A DNA stretch of 64,000 bases. It comes from Glycine soja. Lineage: Eukaryota > Streptophyta > Magnoliopsida > Fabales > Fabaceae. Where the stretch lies: positions 17,083,865-17,147,864 of the forward strand of contig NC_041005.1 in NCBI RefSeq assembly GCF_004193775.1, read 5' to 3'. A model generated the notes under the pieces. The model saw nothing but the letters and a program-made list of their open reading frames with translations. It searched no databases and was not told where the DNA came from. How positions within the stretch are numbered: position 1 is the first letter of the stretch; every line of letters starts with the position of its first letter. Both the position numbers and the translations under genes were made by a program. Positions 33,072-45,994 of this stretch are shown piece by piece.

Positions 33072-33818
33072 TTATGAGCTACCTGCTAACATCTCAACAT
33101 TGTTTATATCTTTGTATGACTTGCCTTTCGCCATATGGGTTAGTTGTAGTCTAGCCATGTAACACTCACTAGCCTTCTTTTGGTAGGCATGGACTATTAT
33201 TATGGAATTAACTACTGATGGGAACTTCATAGCTAAATGGGGTGTAGATACTACGACGCTTAGAGTGTTCAAGGTTGGTCATTCGAGAAGTACGTCGTAG
33301 GAGGTACCCACTACATATTTGATCTTAATGGTCTTGTGTTCGAACCCTTCATGCCCAAATTTTGTGTTAAGTTCTATGCTTCCTATCATATTGACCCTTT
33401 CTCTAGTGAAGCCAAATAGAGGGTCCACATATGGTTAAAGCTTGGCTTCTAATATGTCGAGTTGCTTGAATGTGTTCCAAAACAAGATATCCGTTGAGCT
33501 CCCCTGATCAATAAGTGTCTTTTGGACCAGACAATTATTGATCTCCATGCTGATTACCATGGGGTCGTCCTAAATTGGATCTATTGCCTTGAAATCTGTT
33601 GTGGTGAAGGTGATGGGTGGCATTTGTGGAGCCTTATGTGGGGACACCATGTTAATGGAGCAAACAATTTGGAGATTCCTTTTTCTAGCCAAAGTTGTGT
33701 TCTCTTTTCTTTCTTGACTTGCCAATTTTTGATCCCCATTCTTATGGGAAAGGCTTATTAAATTATGGGCGATTTGTGCCCTACATAGATAAATCGTTGA
33801 GGACAATGTGTGTAACAC
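33072..33818 (-). pseudogene. Ty3/gypsy protease region (Tat element)
   Basis: The minus strand at about 33530-33450 reads 'TLIDQGSSTDILFWNTFKQL', with the aspartic protease active site in its D-Q-G-S form, which is common in this lineage. The flanks 33818-33570 and 33272-33072 belong to the end of gag and to the protease-RT linker ('PHLAMKFPSVVNSII', 'ARLQLTHMAKGKSYKD'). One stop after 'ILEAKL' and others break the frame. Confidence 0.7.
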
Positions 33819-33900
33819 ATGTCTCGGGTCACTCTACGCTCACTAATTCATTGCCATCCAGTAGCCATGGACAACACTTTCATCCTTACTAACCAAACCA

Positions 33901-34342
33901 ATCTTATTGTTCATGTTCCTACCTTAAGAGTATGTCTGTAACATATTACAACATGTGTTGGCTAGCAAGCAATATTCCACATCCAATGCAAACAAAAGAA
34001 AATACAAATTACCGAAATTGAACCAAATGAAAAAGGAACTCGACAGAATGAGGGGATAAATTCAACATTATCAAGGAGGCAAGGAATGTAACATGCAATC
34101 GACTATTTCTTTTTCTTTTTCTTTTTCTGTTGTAATCAAGATTATTTACAACATGCTAAATTTATGATACAAAAGAATGAAGATACAACAAACCTCTACA
34201 GTGATAACAAAACCTCTATCCTTCGGATAGCAACCAATGAAATCCGGTAATAAAGAGAAATACTCTCAATAGCCAAAAGAATATACAACTTTACAAAAGA
34301 AAAAAAGGGAGAAGATCACTTCTCTTATCTTGATGCATTATC
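33901..34342 (-). other. Probable 3' UTR and downstream flank of the ALA1-like gene
   Basis: No coding content. On the minus strand the sequence after the TAA at 34343 is T-rich with TTTGTATCATAAATT- and TTGTAAATAAT-like elements near 34140-34170, which could serve as polyadenylation signals. A (CTTTTT)n tract lies at 34107-34128. The Tat element remnant begins near 33900. Confidence 0.4.
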
Positions 34343-37300
34343 TTAGATAGGAAGCATTTCTATGTGTCCACTTTCAACAACTCTCTCATACCCAATCTTC
34401 TCAGCTTCTCTACAAATTTGAATATCATTAGGAAAATAATATTGATAAACAAATCTTACAACCAAACGTGGAAGCAATGCTGCCACTATGATTCCAAGCA
34501 ACAATAACCAGAACAATCCAGTTCCTGCAGCATCAAAGAAGGCCCTGCAAAGTTAAGGAGATGTAAAGGTTAGTCTTTATACACAAAAGCATAAGCAATG
34601 TAGGATTGCAAAGGTTTTCAATGCACACAATGGCAACAGAGAATATCTTATGAATTGACATGGTTTTCTCCATGATTAACCATACAACAACAACAAACAA
34701 GCCTTATCCCACTGGTTGTGGTTGGTTGCATGGATCAAACTATGTCATTTAAAACCAAATATGAATCATTTAGATCAAGATTTTTTAATGGTTTCTCATA
34801 AATTTTTCTTTAGTCTTGTTCTACTTCTGAGATTTAAAAGTAAAACAAGTTACATATTTAGTCAGGAACACAAATACAAAAATCTGTTGAGTGTAAACGA
34901 TTCAGAAGTATGAATTATTGTTTTCACTCAGAGGACTAATAATTCCAAAGCAAGATGTATCTTATTAGGGATGCTAGTGGTAAATATGTGTATACTCCTT
35001 TGGAAGTTATGCAAGAAAATCTAGCATGCACAACAATAATCAATAATATATTCAACAAAAATTGTAGATCTAGCATAATAGTTGCATCTAAAGTGTCTCA
35101 AACAGAAAATATGGATGACCTTTCCATGAATGCTAGACATTAGATTTATGGTATAAAAATTAAAATAAAATAAAGAAAAAGAATGGGGGAAAAGGATATT
35201 GCATACCAGTAGCCAGGAAGATTGGGGATAGCATCAATGATCATGACACTAATGAAAGTTGCAACTATAGACCCCCAAATGACAGCATGGGTCACCCAAT
35301 ACCACCTAATGACATCCATGGCCAAGTGTAAATTAACCAAAATAACAACTCCTAAAGTCCAAAGGTCTCCAATGCTTGCCACATCAACTGTGCTACTCCA
35401 ATATGCAAAGAGGGGTGCCCAGAAGATAACCATGCTTTGCCACAAAGTATCTAACATTGTTAACAAAAATAATTTCTTGTTGTAGGCCACATGTCTCTGT
35501 CCTGCCCCATAAAGTTGAGGGTACTTTAGGAGAGTCCTTTTACCAACATCCTTGTCGAGAATACCAACAATTATAGTTGGCAATGAACTGTAGATTATTG
35601 AGTATAACGTGGAGCTCCATTCATTTATAGCAGTTGTCAAAGTGAAGGCAGTGTAGAGCACATACCTAGAAAACACATACACATAACAGATTACTAACGT
35701 TTTAAAATCTTAAGAAATACATCTAACAGAAAAAAAAAAGAGAAAAATACCATTATTATCATACTTTAGGAGAAAATTGAACAAGTCAAAAGCCACCAAA
35801 AAAGAACCATAAAAGTCATTTTTTTTAAAATCACAGGGTTGGTTGAATGAAATACAGGCTTCGAAGAACATCACCCAATAACAAAAACTTTTGAAGGTGA
35901 AGTTTGTGGTATAATTTGAAGTTGTATGATAAAAGCAGCTACACACACATACATTTGTTGGATTATAACTTACCAAAATAGGACAAGAACAAGGACAGCA
36001 TTTCTGTAAAAATTGTACAGTATCATATAACCGAGCCGTTGGTAATTCCAGTGACCATGTATCAATAAAAGAGGAACTAAAAACCTAAACTGCCCCATTG
36101 CAAAATCAGATGCCATTACAGCTTGCCGACCCTCTTGTCCACTGATGCCAACTCCAACATCAGCCATTTGGATCATTGAGACATCATTAGCACCTGTAAT
36201 GTAACACATGCATAATGAAATTTATTACACCACAGAACATAAATCAGACCAGCCAAAAACTACTCAATATTTTCCAATGCTATCAAACTTTTGAAGGGGA
36301 ACCACAAGGTCTAACAGATCAATTACCATCTCCAATAGCTAGTGTCAAGTCAGATGTCCTATTCTTCACAAGGGCAACAATCCCTGCCTTTTGCAGCGGA
36401 GCAACTCGGCAACATAGAACAACAGAACATCTACTTGCAAGTTGAAATAGCTGAATCAACAGAAGTAGCCAAAATCAGCAAGGAATAAAGTACATTGTAA
36501 ACACCATCCTAGATTTAATGGGACTAAACTAACCTGTTCTTCAAGTTCACTGTCAAGAATATGCACAAGGCTGGTACCATCGATAATCAAGGCTACTGGA
36601 GTTGCATGTGAACTTCCTCCAGCATTGTTTGCAACATCGGATGTGGACATGAGCTTTTCAGACATGACAAGGGCATCTTGTAAACTTTTTCTGCATGATT
36701 CTCTGTTCTTGCTATTGATTATAATCTGAGTCATGTTGCTTGTTAGGAGCTTTGAGGAGTAGCCAATGGATATGGCAGTTTCTTGTTTGTCCCCAGTCAG
36801 AACCCATACTTTAATGCCTGCAATCCTTAGAGACTCAATGGATTCAGGCACACATTGTTGCAGCTTATCTTCAATGGCAGATGCTCCCAATATGGTGAGA
36901 TTGTTTTCTACAATGCTCGAAACCTTGTGAAGCATCACAGCCCTGCCAAACACAGCAGTGCTTGCTGCCTCAAAGGATCCATGCCATTGCTCAAATTCTG
37001 AAGCATTCAAGTCTCTCATGCCAATAACAAGTGTCCTCAAACCCATAGAAGAGTAAGAGTGAAGATGTGCTTCAGTGGCTCTTACTAAGTCCATTTTAAA
37101 TGACCTGTCTATCACATTAAGCATGGATGTGTCTGCTCCTTTGACAAAAACTTTCACAGAATTGTCAGGGTACCCCAATATAACTGACATTCTCTTCCTG
37201 TCACTGTCAAATTCATGTAAACCCAAGACATTGAACCTGCAATGCTCATAATGGGATGATTCATTAGAAAAAAGACTAATCACCATTGTACCACTTTAAA

Positions 37301-39671
37301 GAGAGTTTCATCTCATGATTATTATTTAACCATCAAGATAATCAAACTTACTATGTGCACTCCTAGATCATAACTACAGAGTCAGAGAAGAAAGACAAAA
37401 TTGCATACAGCATATTCTAGAATCAAGACTTACTTCACCACTACTAGTTATCATAAAGGTTATTAATAAAATAGACATGAAAATCCAACAAAAATATCCA
37501 GACATGATTTCCTTTCTGCTTAAACAACACTAATGTTAAACTATTAACTACAAATTGTTTCATCATTTTCATTGTAAAAAGTATGAAGTTAGTTTGTCAG
37601 TAACCATTTGTGGAGAAAGAAAAAGAAAAGAAGTATTAAAAACAAAATTCAACTTACTTTTGTCTTTGTCCATGAATATCAATGACTATATGGCCAGAGG
37701 TTCTTTCTGTGAGCATAAAACCATAGGCGGCGGCAGCATAAGCTAATGCTTGTTCATCTGGAGATTCTCCTTGGTAATCTATCAGCTTGACATCAGGGTC
37801 TGGTGTGTCAACAACAAGAGGCACAATAGTGTTGCAGGTTGCCATTGCTAGAAAGAAATCATGAATCCGTTTTCCCTCCACATTTTGAAGTCCACTTCTT
37901 GATAGCTGCAAAAGCTCTGGATTGACTTTCACCTTCATTTTTGGTCTGAAGACCTTTCCATCCACTGAGCACATAATGACACAAAAGAAGCATATTATAT
38001 TATTTCACTAATAAACAAAATTAGGATGCATTAAAGAAAAAACTAAGAAAAGTGTGTATTAGAATAAATCTCACCTTCCACAGAATGTTCAACTACCTCA
38101 TCCCTCTCCATGCTGTTGTTCTCTTTAGAACTGTAATCAACCCCCCAGATGCTTGCACATTGAAACTCCATCTTGTTCTGAGTGAGAGTGCCGGTTTTGT
38201 CTGAGAAAACATACTTAATCTGCCCCAAATCTTCATTAATGTTCAAAGCCCTGCACTGAAACCTTGACTTTGTTGCCTCATCATACATTCTCTTGTCTTG
38301 GAACATAAAGTAGGCCTGACCAACCCTCACAAGCTCCATGGAAATGTACAAGGAAATGGGAATCATCACTTGGAACACTATAACTGACATGAGAAATGTG
38401 AAGAAAATTTCCAACCCCCATCCATAGTACTCATAGCTATCCACATCCCCTTCTGAAAAGTCAAGTTTCCTATAATAAGGCAACAGATTCAACTCATCCT
38501 TGTGGCGCTTCAGCCACACCGCAACACAAACTGAGGTGACTGTACACAATGCCACAAGGAAGAAAGAGAGCCAAATGATCTCAGAATTCATGCGTGTCTC
38601 CAACCGGCTCCTCTTAGAAGGAGCTCCTGAGTTATTCAGCATAGCCTTGGTCTCACTCCCACAATACACAGCAACACCAATAGCCCAACTAGTATTCTTG
38701 AGTTCACATCCTCTAAGCACAATATTAGAGGACCCAAGAGACAACTTCTTGCCATCAACTTCCATGTTAGCAAGAAATCCATAAATGTTCCTATTGGGTT
38801 TCTCACACTTAATCACCCCACCAAACCCCTCCTTACCATGTGTCTCTTGCTTTGCATACCTTGTCTTCAAATTGGACTCACCATCAAGATTAATAGTCTG
38901 CACATATGCAACTCCAGTTGGATCACTAGTTGAGAGCAACACAGTATCACAAGGGATAGTCTCATTTGCCTTGATCTTTATCACCTCACCAACTCTAACA
39001 TCCCTCCATTTTTTCTCCACAAAGCTTCTTCCTCCATCAACCATAACTGATGCTAACCTATTGTTCTCAACTTTATCATTCTGGTGCCTTCTCCAATCCT
39101 CATACACATCCTTCACAGCTGTGACAAACAGCACAAAGGCCAGTGGCAAGATGGAAACAGTTCTTCCAAACACTGCAAGCTGAGGAAGTTGGTTGAGAAT
39201 TGCAATTATGAGGAAGTACACGTAAGCAACCCTGTGGAATTGTTCAAAGAGGTTCCTTGGAATGAAAGTGAGGAGGGAGTATTTGCTTGTGCGGATTGAG
39301 TTCGCTGCAAACTCAAAAGCCTCGTTTGTTTTGAAAGGTTCGTTTATGTACACTAACCTTGCATCCTCATCTCTGAGCTCCCTTTGTGACATGCTGAGTC
39401 CTTCAGAATCTGCACCACCCTTTGAGCCATACCTCACAGGTTTGGATTTAATGGACCCTGAACTGCTCAAACTCACTTCATGGATAGAGTTGTTGCTCCT
39501 GCTCCCAGAACTTCTGCGTGATGATGATGAGTTGTTGAGAGTGTTCTCAAAAGGGTTGAAGGCGTTATTGCTGGAACTTGACTTTGATTTTGGAAGCTCA
39601 GGATCAATAGAGGTGCTAGAAGTTGTTGTTGGAGATGGTACTGTCATTAGAAGTGGCCTATTAGAACCCAT
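34343..39671 (-). CDS. ALA1: P4-type ATPase, ALA1-like phospholipid-transporting ATPase
   Basis: Uses ATP to move phospholipids from the outer to the cytosolic leaflet; family members work with an ALIS/Cdc50 partner. Exons (minus): 39671-38075, 37964-37658, 37236-36534, 36450-36327, 36193-35974, 35665-35207, 34544-34343. All introns are GT-AG and the phases join to 3612 nt, giving 1203 residues. Residues 1-80 are Ser-rich and probably disordered. Then come membrane segments about 148-187, the actuator motif DGES (263-266), the P4-specific PISL (Pro438), and the phosphorylation site DKTGTLT (Asp491). Next are the nucleotide-binding KGAD (667-670), TGDK (782-785) and the hinge GDGANDV (Asp910, Asp914). 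Further membrane segments lie in exons 5-7, and the tail has '[18 protein letters not shown]'. Arabidopsis ALA1 is about 1158 residues, so length fits. No break found; it is the only intact gene here. The symbol rests on overall resemblance. Confidence 0.93.
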
Positions 39672-40030
39672 GATTCATATATAAACTAGTGACAGTGGAA
39701 AAATGTGAAGGCTTGAAGAAACAAAAACTACAACTTTGGAAAAAAAATTAAGGAAGTAACTAACTAAACTAAATATTGTGGCTGTGCAACAAATATATGT
39801 ATATGTAGCAGTTTAATAATTATGAACACTTTGAGAAGGGTAGCTGAAAAGAAGAAAAAAAGGGTATATAAGAAGAGTTGTTAGATTAATTTTTGAAGAA
39901 GAATAGCGTGTTGGGGAGGGAGAGGTTTAAGGTCAAAGACGTTGTAGAGGGAAGAAGAAGAAGGGTATGATGAGTCTATGAAAGGGAATTGCAAGGAAGA
40001 AGATTTGTGATGAATAAGTCGTAATGGGTG
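39672..40030 (-). promoter_or_regulatory. 5' UTR and promoter region of the ALA1-like gene
   Basis: Upstream of the ATG at 39671 the minus strand holds a TTATATACC box at about 39864-39872, which would place transcription start near 39835 and give a leader of about 165 nt. GA/CT-rich sequence surrounds it (39895-40000). No experimental start is known, and the TATA call is by eye. Confidence 0.35.
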
Positions 40031-41334
40031 GCGACAGCATGTGTATCTAGAAACACAGTAAAATTAATAATAAACTTTATACTATATTTAGTCTAAAGTT
40101 AATTAAGAATAATGATTCGTGTTATTTTAAAATAATAGATATTGAAAATAAAAGTATTTTAAAGTGGGAGAGAAAAAGTTGAAGATAATAAACTGCTTCT
40201 GTGGTGTCTTTGACTTGTACTAATCTATTGTGTTAATCTGTGGAATTGGGAGGAAAACTCTTTCTCTTGAGAGAAGAACGGTGATGTTCAAGTCTTCTAG
40301 AAAGTCAGCTAAAAGGGTTTATTGTTCATTGTTAGGGTGTCAGATTTGACTGGGAAGGGCCTTTGAGAAATGGAATTATAATCATTTGACTTAAGATTTT
40401 GTAGTATTTAGGTGGAATTGTATCCGTATGGAATTACAATCATGTTAAATAATTAATCGTATGCTTATATGAAAAATTAATGATTATATATTGTGATAAA
40501 AAGAATTATATGATCAATTAATTTAGAATTACTGTTTTGTGATTTTTAAAACAATTATTATAAGTCAATAAATTTATTACACATAATATTTTATAATTAA
40601 ATATATACTCAACTTATTTTTTCTATAAAACAAATCAAGTATAAAAAACATAATTAAGAGTAGAATGTTTTGCACAAATTTAGAGAGGCGAGAAATTTTT
40701 TAAAGTTTAATCTACAGGACATACTTAAATTAAGTTAATAATAAAATTCATTTTATTATTCATTAATAGGGCATATAATTAATATTTGTAAAAAAAAAAT
40801 TATTGGCAGCAGCTTCTTTGCCAATTTAGGTTCGTTAGTTACTTTTAGTAATTTGGATATTCAAATTACAAATTGTTTAGAATTTAAATGTTATTTGTTG
40901 ACGTGTAAAATAATTTTATATTTTTATTTAATTATAACTCATTATTAATATAATTTTTAATATGATTATTGTAAAAAATAATAAATTTATCTTTCATATG
41001 ATTAAATGACAATTTAAGTATTATCAATGCATAATTTTTTTTCTCAATTGTTTATATACCTTCACTAATTATGGTTAGAGAAACGACAACAGCAAGGCTG
41101 CTCTAACCGGCAGTCCCTTTCTTAAATCTGGATTTGCTGTTGTCAACAAATATCGTAGTGGGTGCAGTTATAGAATGTGTTATTTGATGTTCATTCGATG
41201 ACTCATATTGAATTGCGTTTAATATATATAAATGTAAAATATCATTATCAGCCCTTTGTATTCGACTGCATTAACTGTGTGATTTTTGGATTACAGTAAA
41301 TTTAAATTGGATGGTTCGGGCTTAAACATCAAAT
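40031..41334. other. AT-rich intergenic DNA
   Basis: Nothing recognisable. Long AT-rich stretches with no supported ORF and no clear repeat partner in the window. Confidence 0.5.
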
Positions 41335-41632
41335 TGATTCTTCTAAGTTAATAATTTTTTATTATTGGTTTCTATAAGTTTATTTATTAAAATTTTAATT
41401 CTTTGTTGTTTTACTAATTTTGGTCATTATCGTTTACTTCCATTAAAAATTAGTTTATGTGCCAAATGGAGGGTAATGTGGCACTATCACATTAACCAAC
41501 TAGTGTTATGTCAATAGTTTCACATAAACAGTGCAAAAACTAAAAATGAAAAAAAAAATTACAAGGCATTAAAATAATTTTTTTTTTACTAAAACGAAAT
41601 TTAAAAAAAATAACTTACAGAAATTAAAAATG
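41335..41632. repeat. MITE-like repeat with imperfect inverted ends
   Basis: The left end 'ttattattggtttctataagtt' is matched, inverted, by the right end 'aacttacagaaattaaaaatga'. The 300-bp interior is non-coding, and the central part contains 'atgtggcactatcacattaa'. Ends and family are uncertain. Confidence 0.35.
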
Positions 41633-42201
41633 ATCGACCACCACTAGTATGCAATGACCACCACTAGTATGCGTAAGAGGAATAGGTCCTGTATGATGAG
41701 AAACAAAAACAAACCGTTAGACATGATGCTTTTTTGAGATTATTATGGGACTGTTTACACGGGATCAAATTTAAAAAGTATTTTTTTCTTTCTTTCTTTT
41801 TTTTCCTTTTCTTCTCTAAGACACCGCACCTCCCCAACCATGGTCACTACCTTTGCCGTGCTCTCTGGCTACTGTGCAGCCGCGAGTATCCCGTTCATCA
41901 TCTTCCTCCCCGCGAACAAGATCTCCACCGCGACATCTCGTTTTGATTTATTAGGGGATTTTGACTTTGATTCTAACATGCAACCAATAAACCAATAACC
42001 CAAGAAATTGGAGGTACACTTACGAGAATGAGAGCCACCATGTTCATCCACATCGGTAAGCATGAAGTAGACAGTTTGCCACCACAATCGCATCAATAAC
42101 TCCTACATCGTCAGGGATATGTCGAGCCACTTTGCAACTGTGCCAGTTTCCCTTCCCTCAAAACCCCAAAATTTTCCCCGCACTTGAACCTATGAATTAA
42201 A
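41633..42201. other. Non-coding, with a 20-bp tandem duplication
   Basis: 'gaccaccactagtatgc' occurs twice in tandem at 41636-41672. The stretch 41815-41945 is GC-rich compared with its surroundings and open on both strands over 70 codons, but I recognise no product. It could be a captured exon fragment. Confidence 0.35.
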
Positions 42202-42746
42202 TGTTGAAATTCTAGGGGGTCCTTATAAAATACCAATATATTCACCAGGGACACATTACGTTAGATTATCAAAAAGAGTTTTAGAAATACCTGAATTCAT
42301 AATCATTGATCAAACAAACATAGCAGAATCTGAATTCGTAGGTGATTTCTGATTTATGTACTCTTCTTAAGATCTTTTATGGAATGGATAACCGACTAAC
42401 AGTGTAACCAGTGGCTTCATGGTTCTTCCTCAACCGAAACCTCTTTATTCCTTAATAGGACCTTCGTAACCCTTTAAATGAGGGAGAAGAGAAACTATAT
42501 GTGACGGTTCGATATATTGGGGACCATAGGTTTTTTATAGTGTGTTAACTTAATAGGGTTCTCACTATCCCTTAATGGGCGCCAACGAGTGACATCTGCT
42601 CATTTAAGTCCATATCATCTTATTTAGTTTTCTAATGGACTCACTTAATTTAATCACATAAAATAAATTCCACTAATGATAAATAGCTAATATAATTGTT
42701 TTATAATATTAGCCCACATTAATTATTGGAATAGAAAATTCCAACA
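42202..42746 (-). repeat. 3' LTR of copia element D (545 bp)
   Basis: On the minus strand it starts TGTTGGAATTTTC just after a purine-rich GTGGGAAAT tract and ends ...GAATTTCAACA. It matches the plus-strand sequence 57062-57559 over some 500 bp at, by eye, around 85-90 percent identity, in the opposite orientation. Confidence 0.85.
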
Positions 42747-42757
42747 ATTTCCCACTT
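42747..42757 (-). other. Polypurine tract of element D
   Basis: The minus strand reads AGTGGGAAAT immediately before the LTR start TGTTGG. It fixes this LTR as the 3' one and the element's orientation as minus. Confidence 0.65.
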
Positions 42758-43172
42758 AGCCTACATATTGTAACAATTATATTAAAAATCTTTAAGCGCG
42801 CATCAGTATGCTATTTACCTTTACCTTAACAACCTAGTTCATCTCATGTATCAATAATAGAATCATTGTGACTTTCGTCACTGCAATAAATGTAACTATA
42901 CCCCAATGACCACCATACCAGTACACTCAATGACATAGGTCAATATGGATAAGCAGCATAGAAATTATATGCACTGTGATCTTAGTCATCCCTATTTCCA
43001 ACTGGTCCAAACTTTATTCTTTATAGAGATCTATCCAAATACAACATAAATATTGCAAACAAAACAAACTAATAATGAAATGATGAACTTCAACTTTATT
43101 TCTGCAGAAAATCCAAACAACAAAATGTTTGTAAATTATAAAATATAAAACATAAGTAAGACTCCCACTAAA

Positions 43173-43371
43173 CTAAAGTATATCATGAATTACACCCATA
43201 TGAGCAGTGTGCTCATGAAAAACTTTAAGTGTCATACCTTTAGTAAGTGGATCAGCTAGCATGCAATGAGTTCCTATATGTTTTTATACAAATTTGTATT
43301 TTTTGAATTCTTTATTTAACAACCAAATACTTTATGTCAACAAACTTTTACTTGGTTGAATCCTTAATAAT
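43173..43371 (-). pseudogene. End of copia pol (RNase H tail) of element D
   Basis: The minus strand reads 'MLADPLTKGMTLKVFHEHTA' then 'HMGVIHDIL' and a TAG stop at 43175-43173. This is the standard C-terminus of copia pol. The frame is cut on its upstream side at 43372 by the solo LTR. The RNase H catalytic motifs themselves are not readable next to the break. Confidence 0.8.
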
Positions 43372-45994
43372 TGTAACATCCCAATTTTCGTCAACTAGAT
43401 TAAAAAGGATTGTTATTTATAAATAAATAGAGTTTTTAAAAAAATGATGATGAGATTTTATAAATAAATAAATAAAGAGATATAATTATTAATTAAAATA
43501 ATGATTTGAGAGAAAATAAAAAGGATATTTTATTTATTTGTTTGATAGAGAATAAAATAAACTTTGTTTTTATAAAATAATAAATAGAGTAAACCTAGCT
43601 ATAAATAGCATTAAGTCAGTTTTCACACTGATGTTGCCTCTTCTTTCCCTCATTTTCGTTTTCTTTCTTCTTCTCTCTAAAACCCTTTCTTTTTCCCGCA
43701 GCCCACAAAACCTGTCTCAAAAAAACGATGATCTCAGACTCATTCACCGTTGGATCGTCATGAAATTTGAGTATCGCGTTCGAAACCCAATTGCAAGCAT
43801 TCTCACCGTTGGGAATTACAAAAACATGTTAGAGCTAAGAGAAATACCCTTCGCACCGTAGCCTTCTCTTTTCCCGCAGAAATCCAGAATGGTCTCAATA
43901 AAATTACGATCCTTGTTTCGTTAACCGTTAGATTTTCATGAAATTTGGATATGTTGTTCTAAATTCAATTGTGCACACTTTCACCTTTGGGATTTTCGAG
44001 ATGATATATGTGGAGGGAGAAAAAGGAATCGCATGAAGACAGTACAAGTGGTGGCTTCAATCTCTTCTCCGTCTCTCTGACGTTCGAGAATTCTATCGGA
44101 GCAGTCGGAGGAAAAACTGGAGGAATCTCAGGGAACCGCTAGAGATGCCTCTATTGTTGTCAAAAGACACGTGAGTCCGCTTAGAGGTAAGAGATGAGTT
44201 ATTCACAATTGGGGGTTAGTGAGAACATGTCTAGGGATCCTTAGAGAACTAAATTTGGGTTTATTTTGGGATGTTTATTGAATTATAATTTTTCTTTATG
44301 ATTATGAATACAATATTATTGTGTTCTATGTACCAATTGATGTCCTGATGAGAATTGATTGATAAACTTGAGTGCTCTTGATGTCTTTGTGTTTAACCCA
44401 TGATTTTGATTAATTGATTTTGATACAATTGTGAGAAACTATTTTAGAGGTTTTACATCCCATGTTGTGATAAAATCTTTTGTATAAATTGTTGTGTTGA
44501 GGTTATGAAATGATATTCAAACTATGAGTATGTGATAAATTGAACATGTGACGGATGATGAAATACATGTGTATTGAGATGAGATGTGTGTATTGAGTTG
44601 TGAACTATGAACTATGCAATCACACAATTGTAAGACCCTTTAAGGGCGACGAGTATTGTGATGGGATCCACTATGGGAACCCGACGAGTTAAAATGATTT
44701 TAAAAACAATTGAGTAAATATGTGTATTGCATAGTTCATAGGTAAAGTGTATGTGATTCATGAGGTGTGATAACATGTTAAATTGAGATTATACCATTGT
44801 GATTGAGATTAAGTGTATGTCATAAATTGAGTATGTATATGATTGAGATATATATGTGCATTGAGGTGTTGTGTGCATTGAGTTGTGAACTATGAATTGT
44901 ACAATCACACGATCATAAGTCCCTTCAAGGGCGACGAGTTAATGCTAAGTCCCTTTTTGGGCGACGAGTTAATGTTAAGTCCCTCTAAGGGCGACGAGTT
45001 AATGATAAGACCCTTAAAGGGCGACGAGTTAAAATTATTTTGAGAACAATTGAGGAGTCGTGTGTTTTGTACAGTTCATAGATAGAGTCTGTGTGCTAAA
45101 ATATTTTCTGGGTTGGACCTGAATCAGGAGGGAGAGGCCCTGACGGATTCTTCGGAGTGTAGGCCTTGGGGGTCACACGGTTTGAGTGCTCCTTTAAGCC
45201 TATGTTGATCCTATATGGTTGGAGCATTCTCGCAAAACACTGTGACCCTGACTGGTCTCCCTGTGATATTACCTAGTGAGAGTGACTTGACTTACTATTG
45301 TGTGGTTTGTCTTGTCATGTACTCCTAGGCGCCCGACGAGGTTTTTCACTGACATGGTACCACATTGCATATAGGCTTGAGTCTTAGCATAACTGTTGCA
45401 TACGCTTGCTAATTGTCTATTATGAAATTGATGTGTTATTATGTCTTGATCGGAGTGTGTGATTCCTGTGTATTGTGATTGATGATTGAAAGGTGTGATT
45501 GATGGATGAAAAGTGTGATTGATGAATGACAAAGTGATGAAATAATGTGAGATATGCTAAGTAAATTGTATTTGGCTACTATATGTTGTGTTGTTTCTCT
45601 CTAGTAGTTAGAAATGTGATAACTCACTCTCGGTTTGTTGTTTGTGTTTGAATCCTGTGATGATCTTGAACTTTGTGTTCGGGGGAGCAGATGAATAGGT
45701 GGATGACTATGAAGAACCTCATGCTAGAGGACACGGGGACACCACACTCTGATAGGATGTGGCATTAGGATATAGGTTCTATATTAATTGTATGAAACTT
45801 AGATGACCTTCTTTGTGTCAAGATGACTTTATTATTTATTTGGACAAGTTTGAATATGATGTAGAAGAAAGTGAATGTGAGCCTTTTACCCATTTGAAAA
45901 GCTTGTATTTAAAAATGTTTTAAAAATACTTTTAATTAATATTTAAATTTTTATTCCTTTATTAATATATATGTGAGGGGTAGAGGGTGTCACA
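43372..45994 (+). repeat. Solo LTR E1 of a chromovirus-type Ty3 element (2623 bp)
   Basis: It runs TGTAACATCCC...GGTGTCACA and is flanked by a perfect 5-bp duplication ATAAT (43367-43371 and 45995-45999). It has no internal domain, so it is a solo LTR left by recombination. A TATAAATA box lies at 43600-43607, followed by a leader that contains a 178-bp tandem duplication (CCCGCAG at 43695 and 43873). Further in are units 'aagtccctNNaagggcgacgag' at 44630-45030. It interrupts pol of element D. Confidence 0.85.
44630..45036 (+). repeat. Tandem hairpin repeats inside solo LTR E1
   Basis: About four consecutive units of some 33 bp at 44910-45036, each with a small inverted CCCTTNAAGGG followed by CGACGAGTTAA, plus a related block at 44632-44690. 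The sister LTR E2 has different repeats in the matching place. Confidence 0.7.

Larger units (their letters stand above)
27766..33900 (-). mobile_element. Decayed Ty3/gypsy element of Tat type with antisense ORF
   Basis: On the minus strand the order is protease (about 33500), reverse transcriptase (32840-32274), RNase H (32084-31878), a second archaeal-type RNase H (31553-31287), then integrase (31200-30830). RT before integrase identifies Ty3/gypsy, and the extra RNase H is a hallmark of the Tat lineage. Left of pol, a plus-strand (antisense) ORF with introns occupies 28620-30200, followed by probable LTR sequence at 27766-28400. Gag and the 5' LTR are not found. The right limit lies near 33900, some 440 bp from the stop codon of the ALA1-like gene. 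Confidence 0.75.

Noticed and set aside
38785..39684. Long plus-strand open frames of 132 and 140 codons opposite the flippase gene
   Set aside because: They are antisense shadows of exon 1, whose sense frame has all P-type ATPase motifs and correct splice phases.
41734..42096. Short open frames in a GC-richer patch
   Set aside because: Noted as unexplained DNA, but no frame shows recognisable motifs or conserved partners, so no gene is called.
43631..43861. 76-codon ORF with a hydrophobic start resembling a signal peptide
   Set aside because: It lies within the transcribed leader of solo LTR E1 and is not conserved as an open frame in E2.
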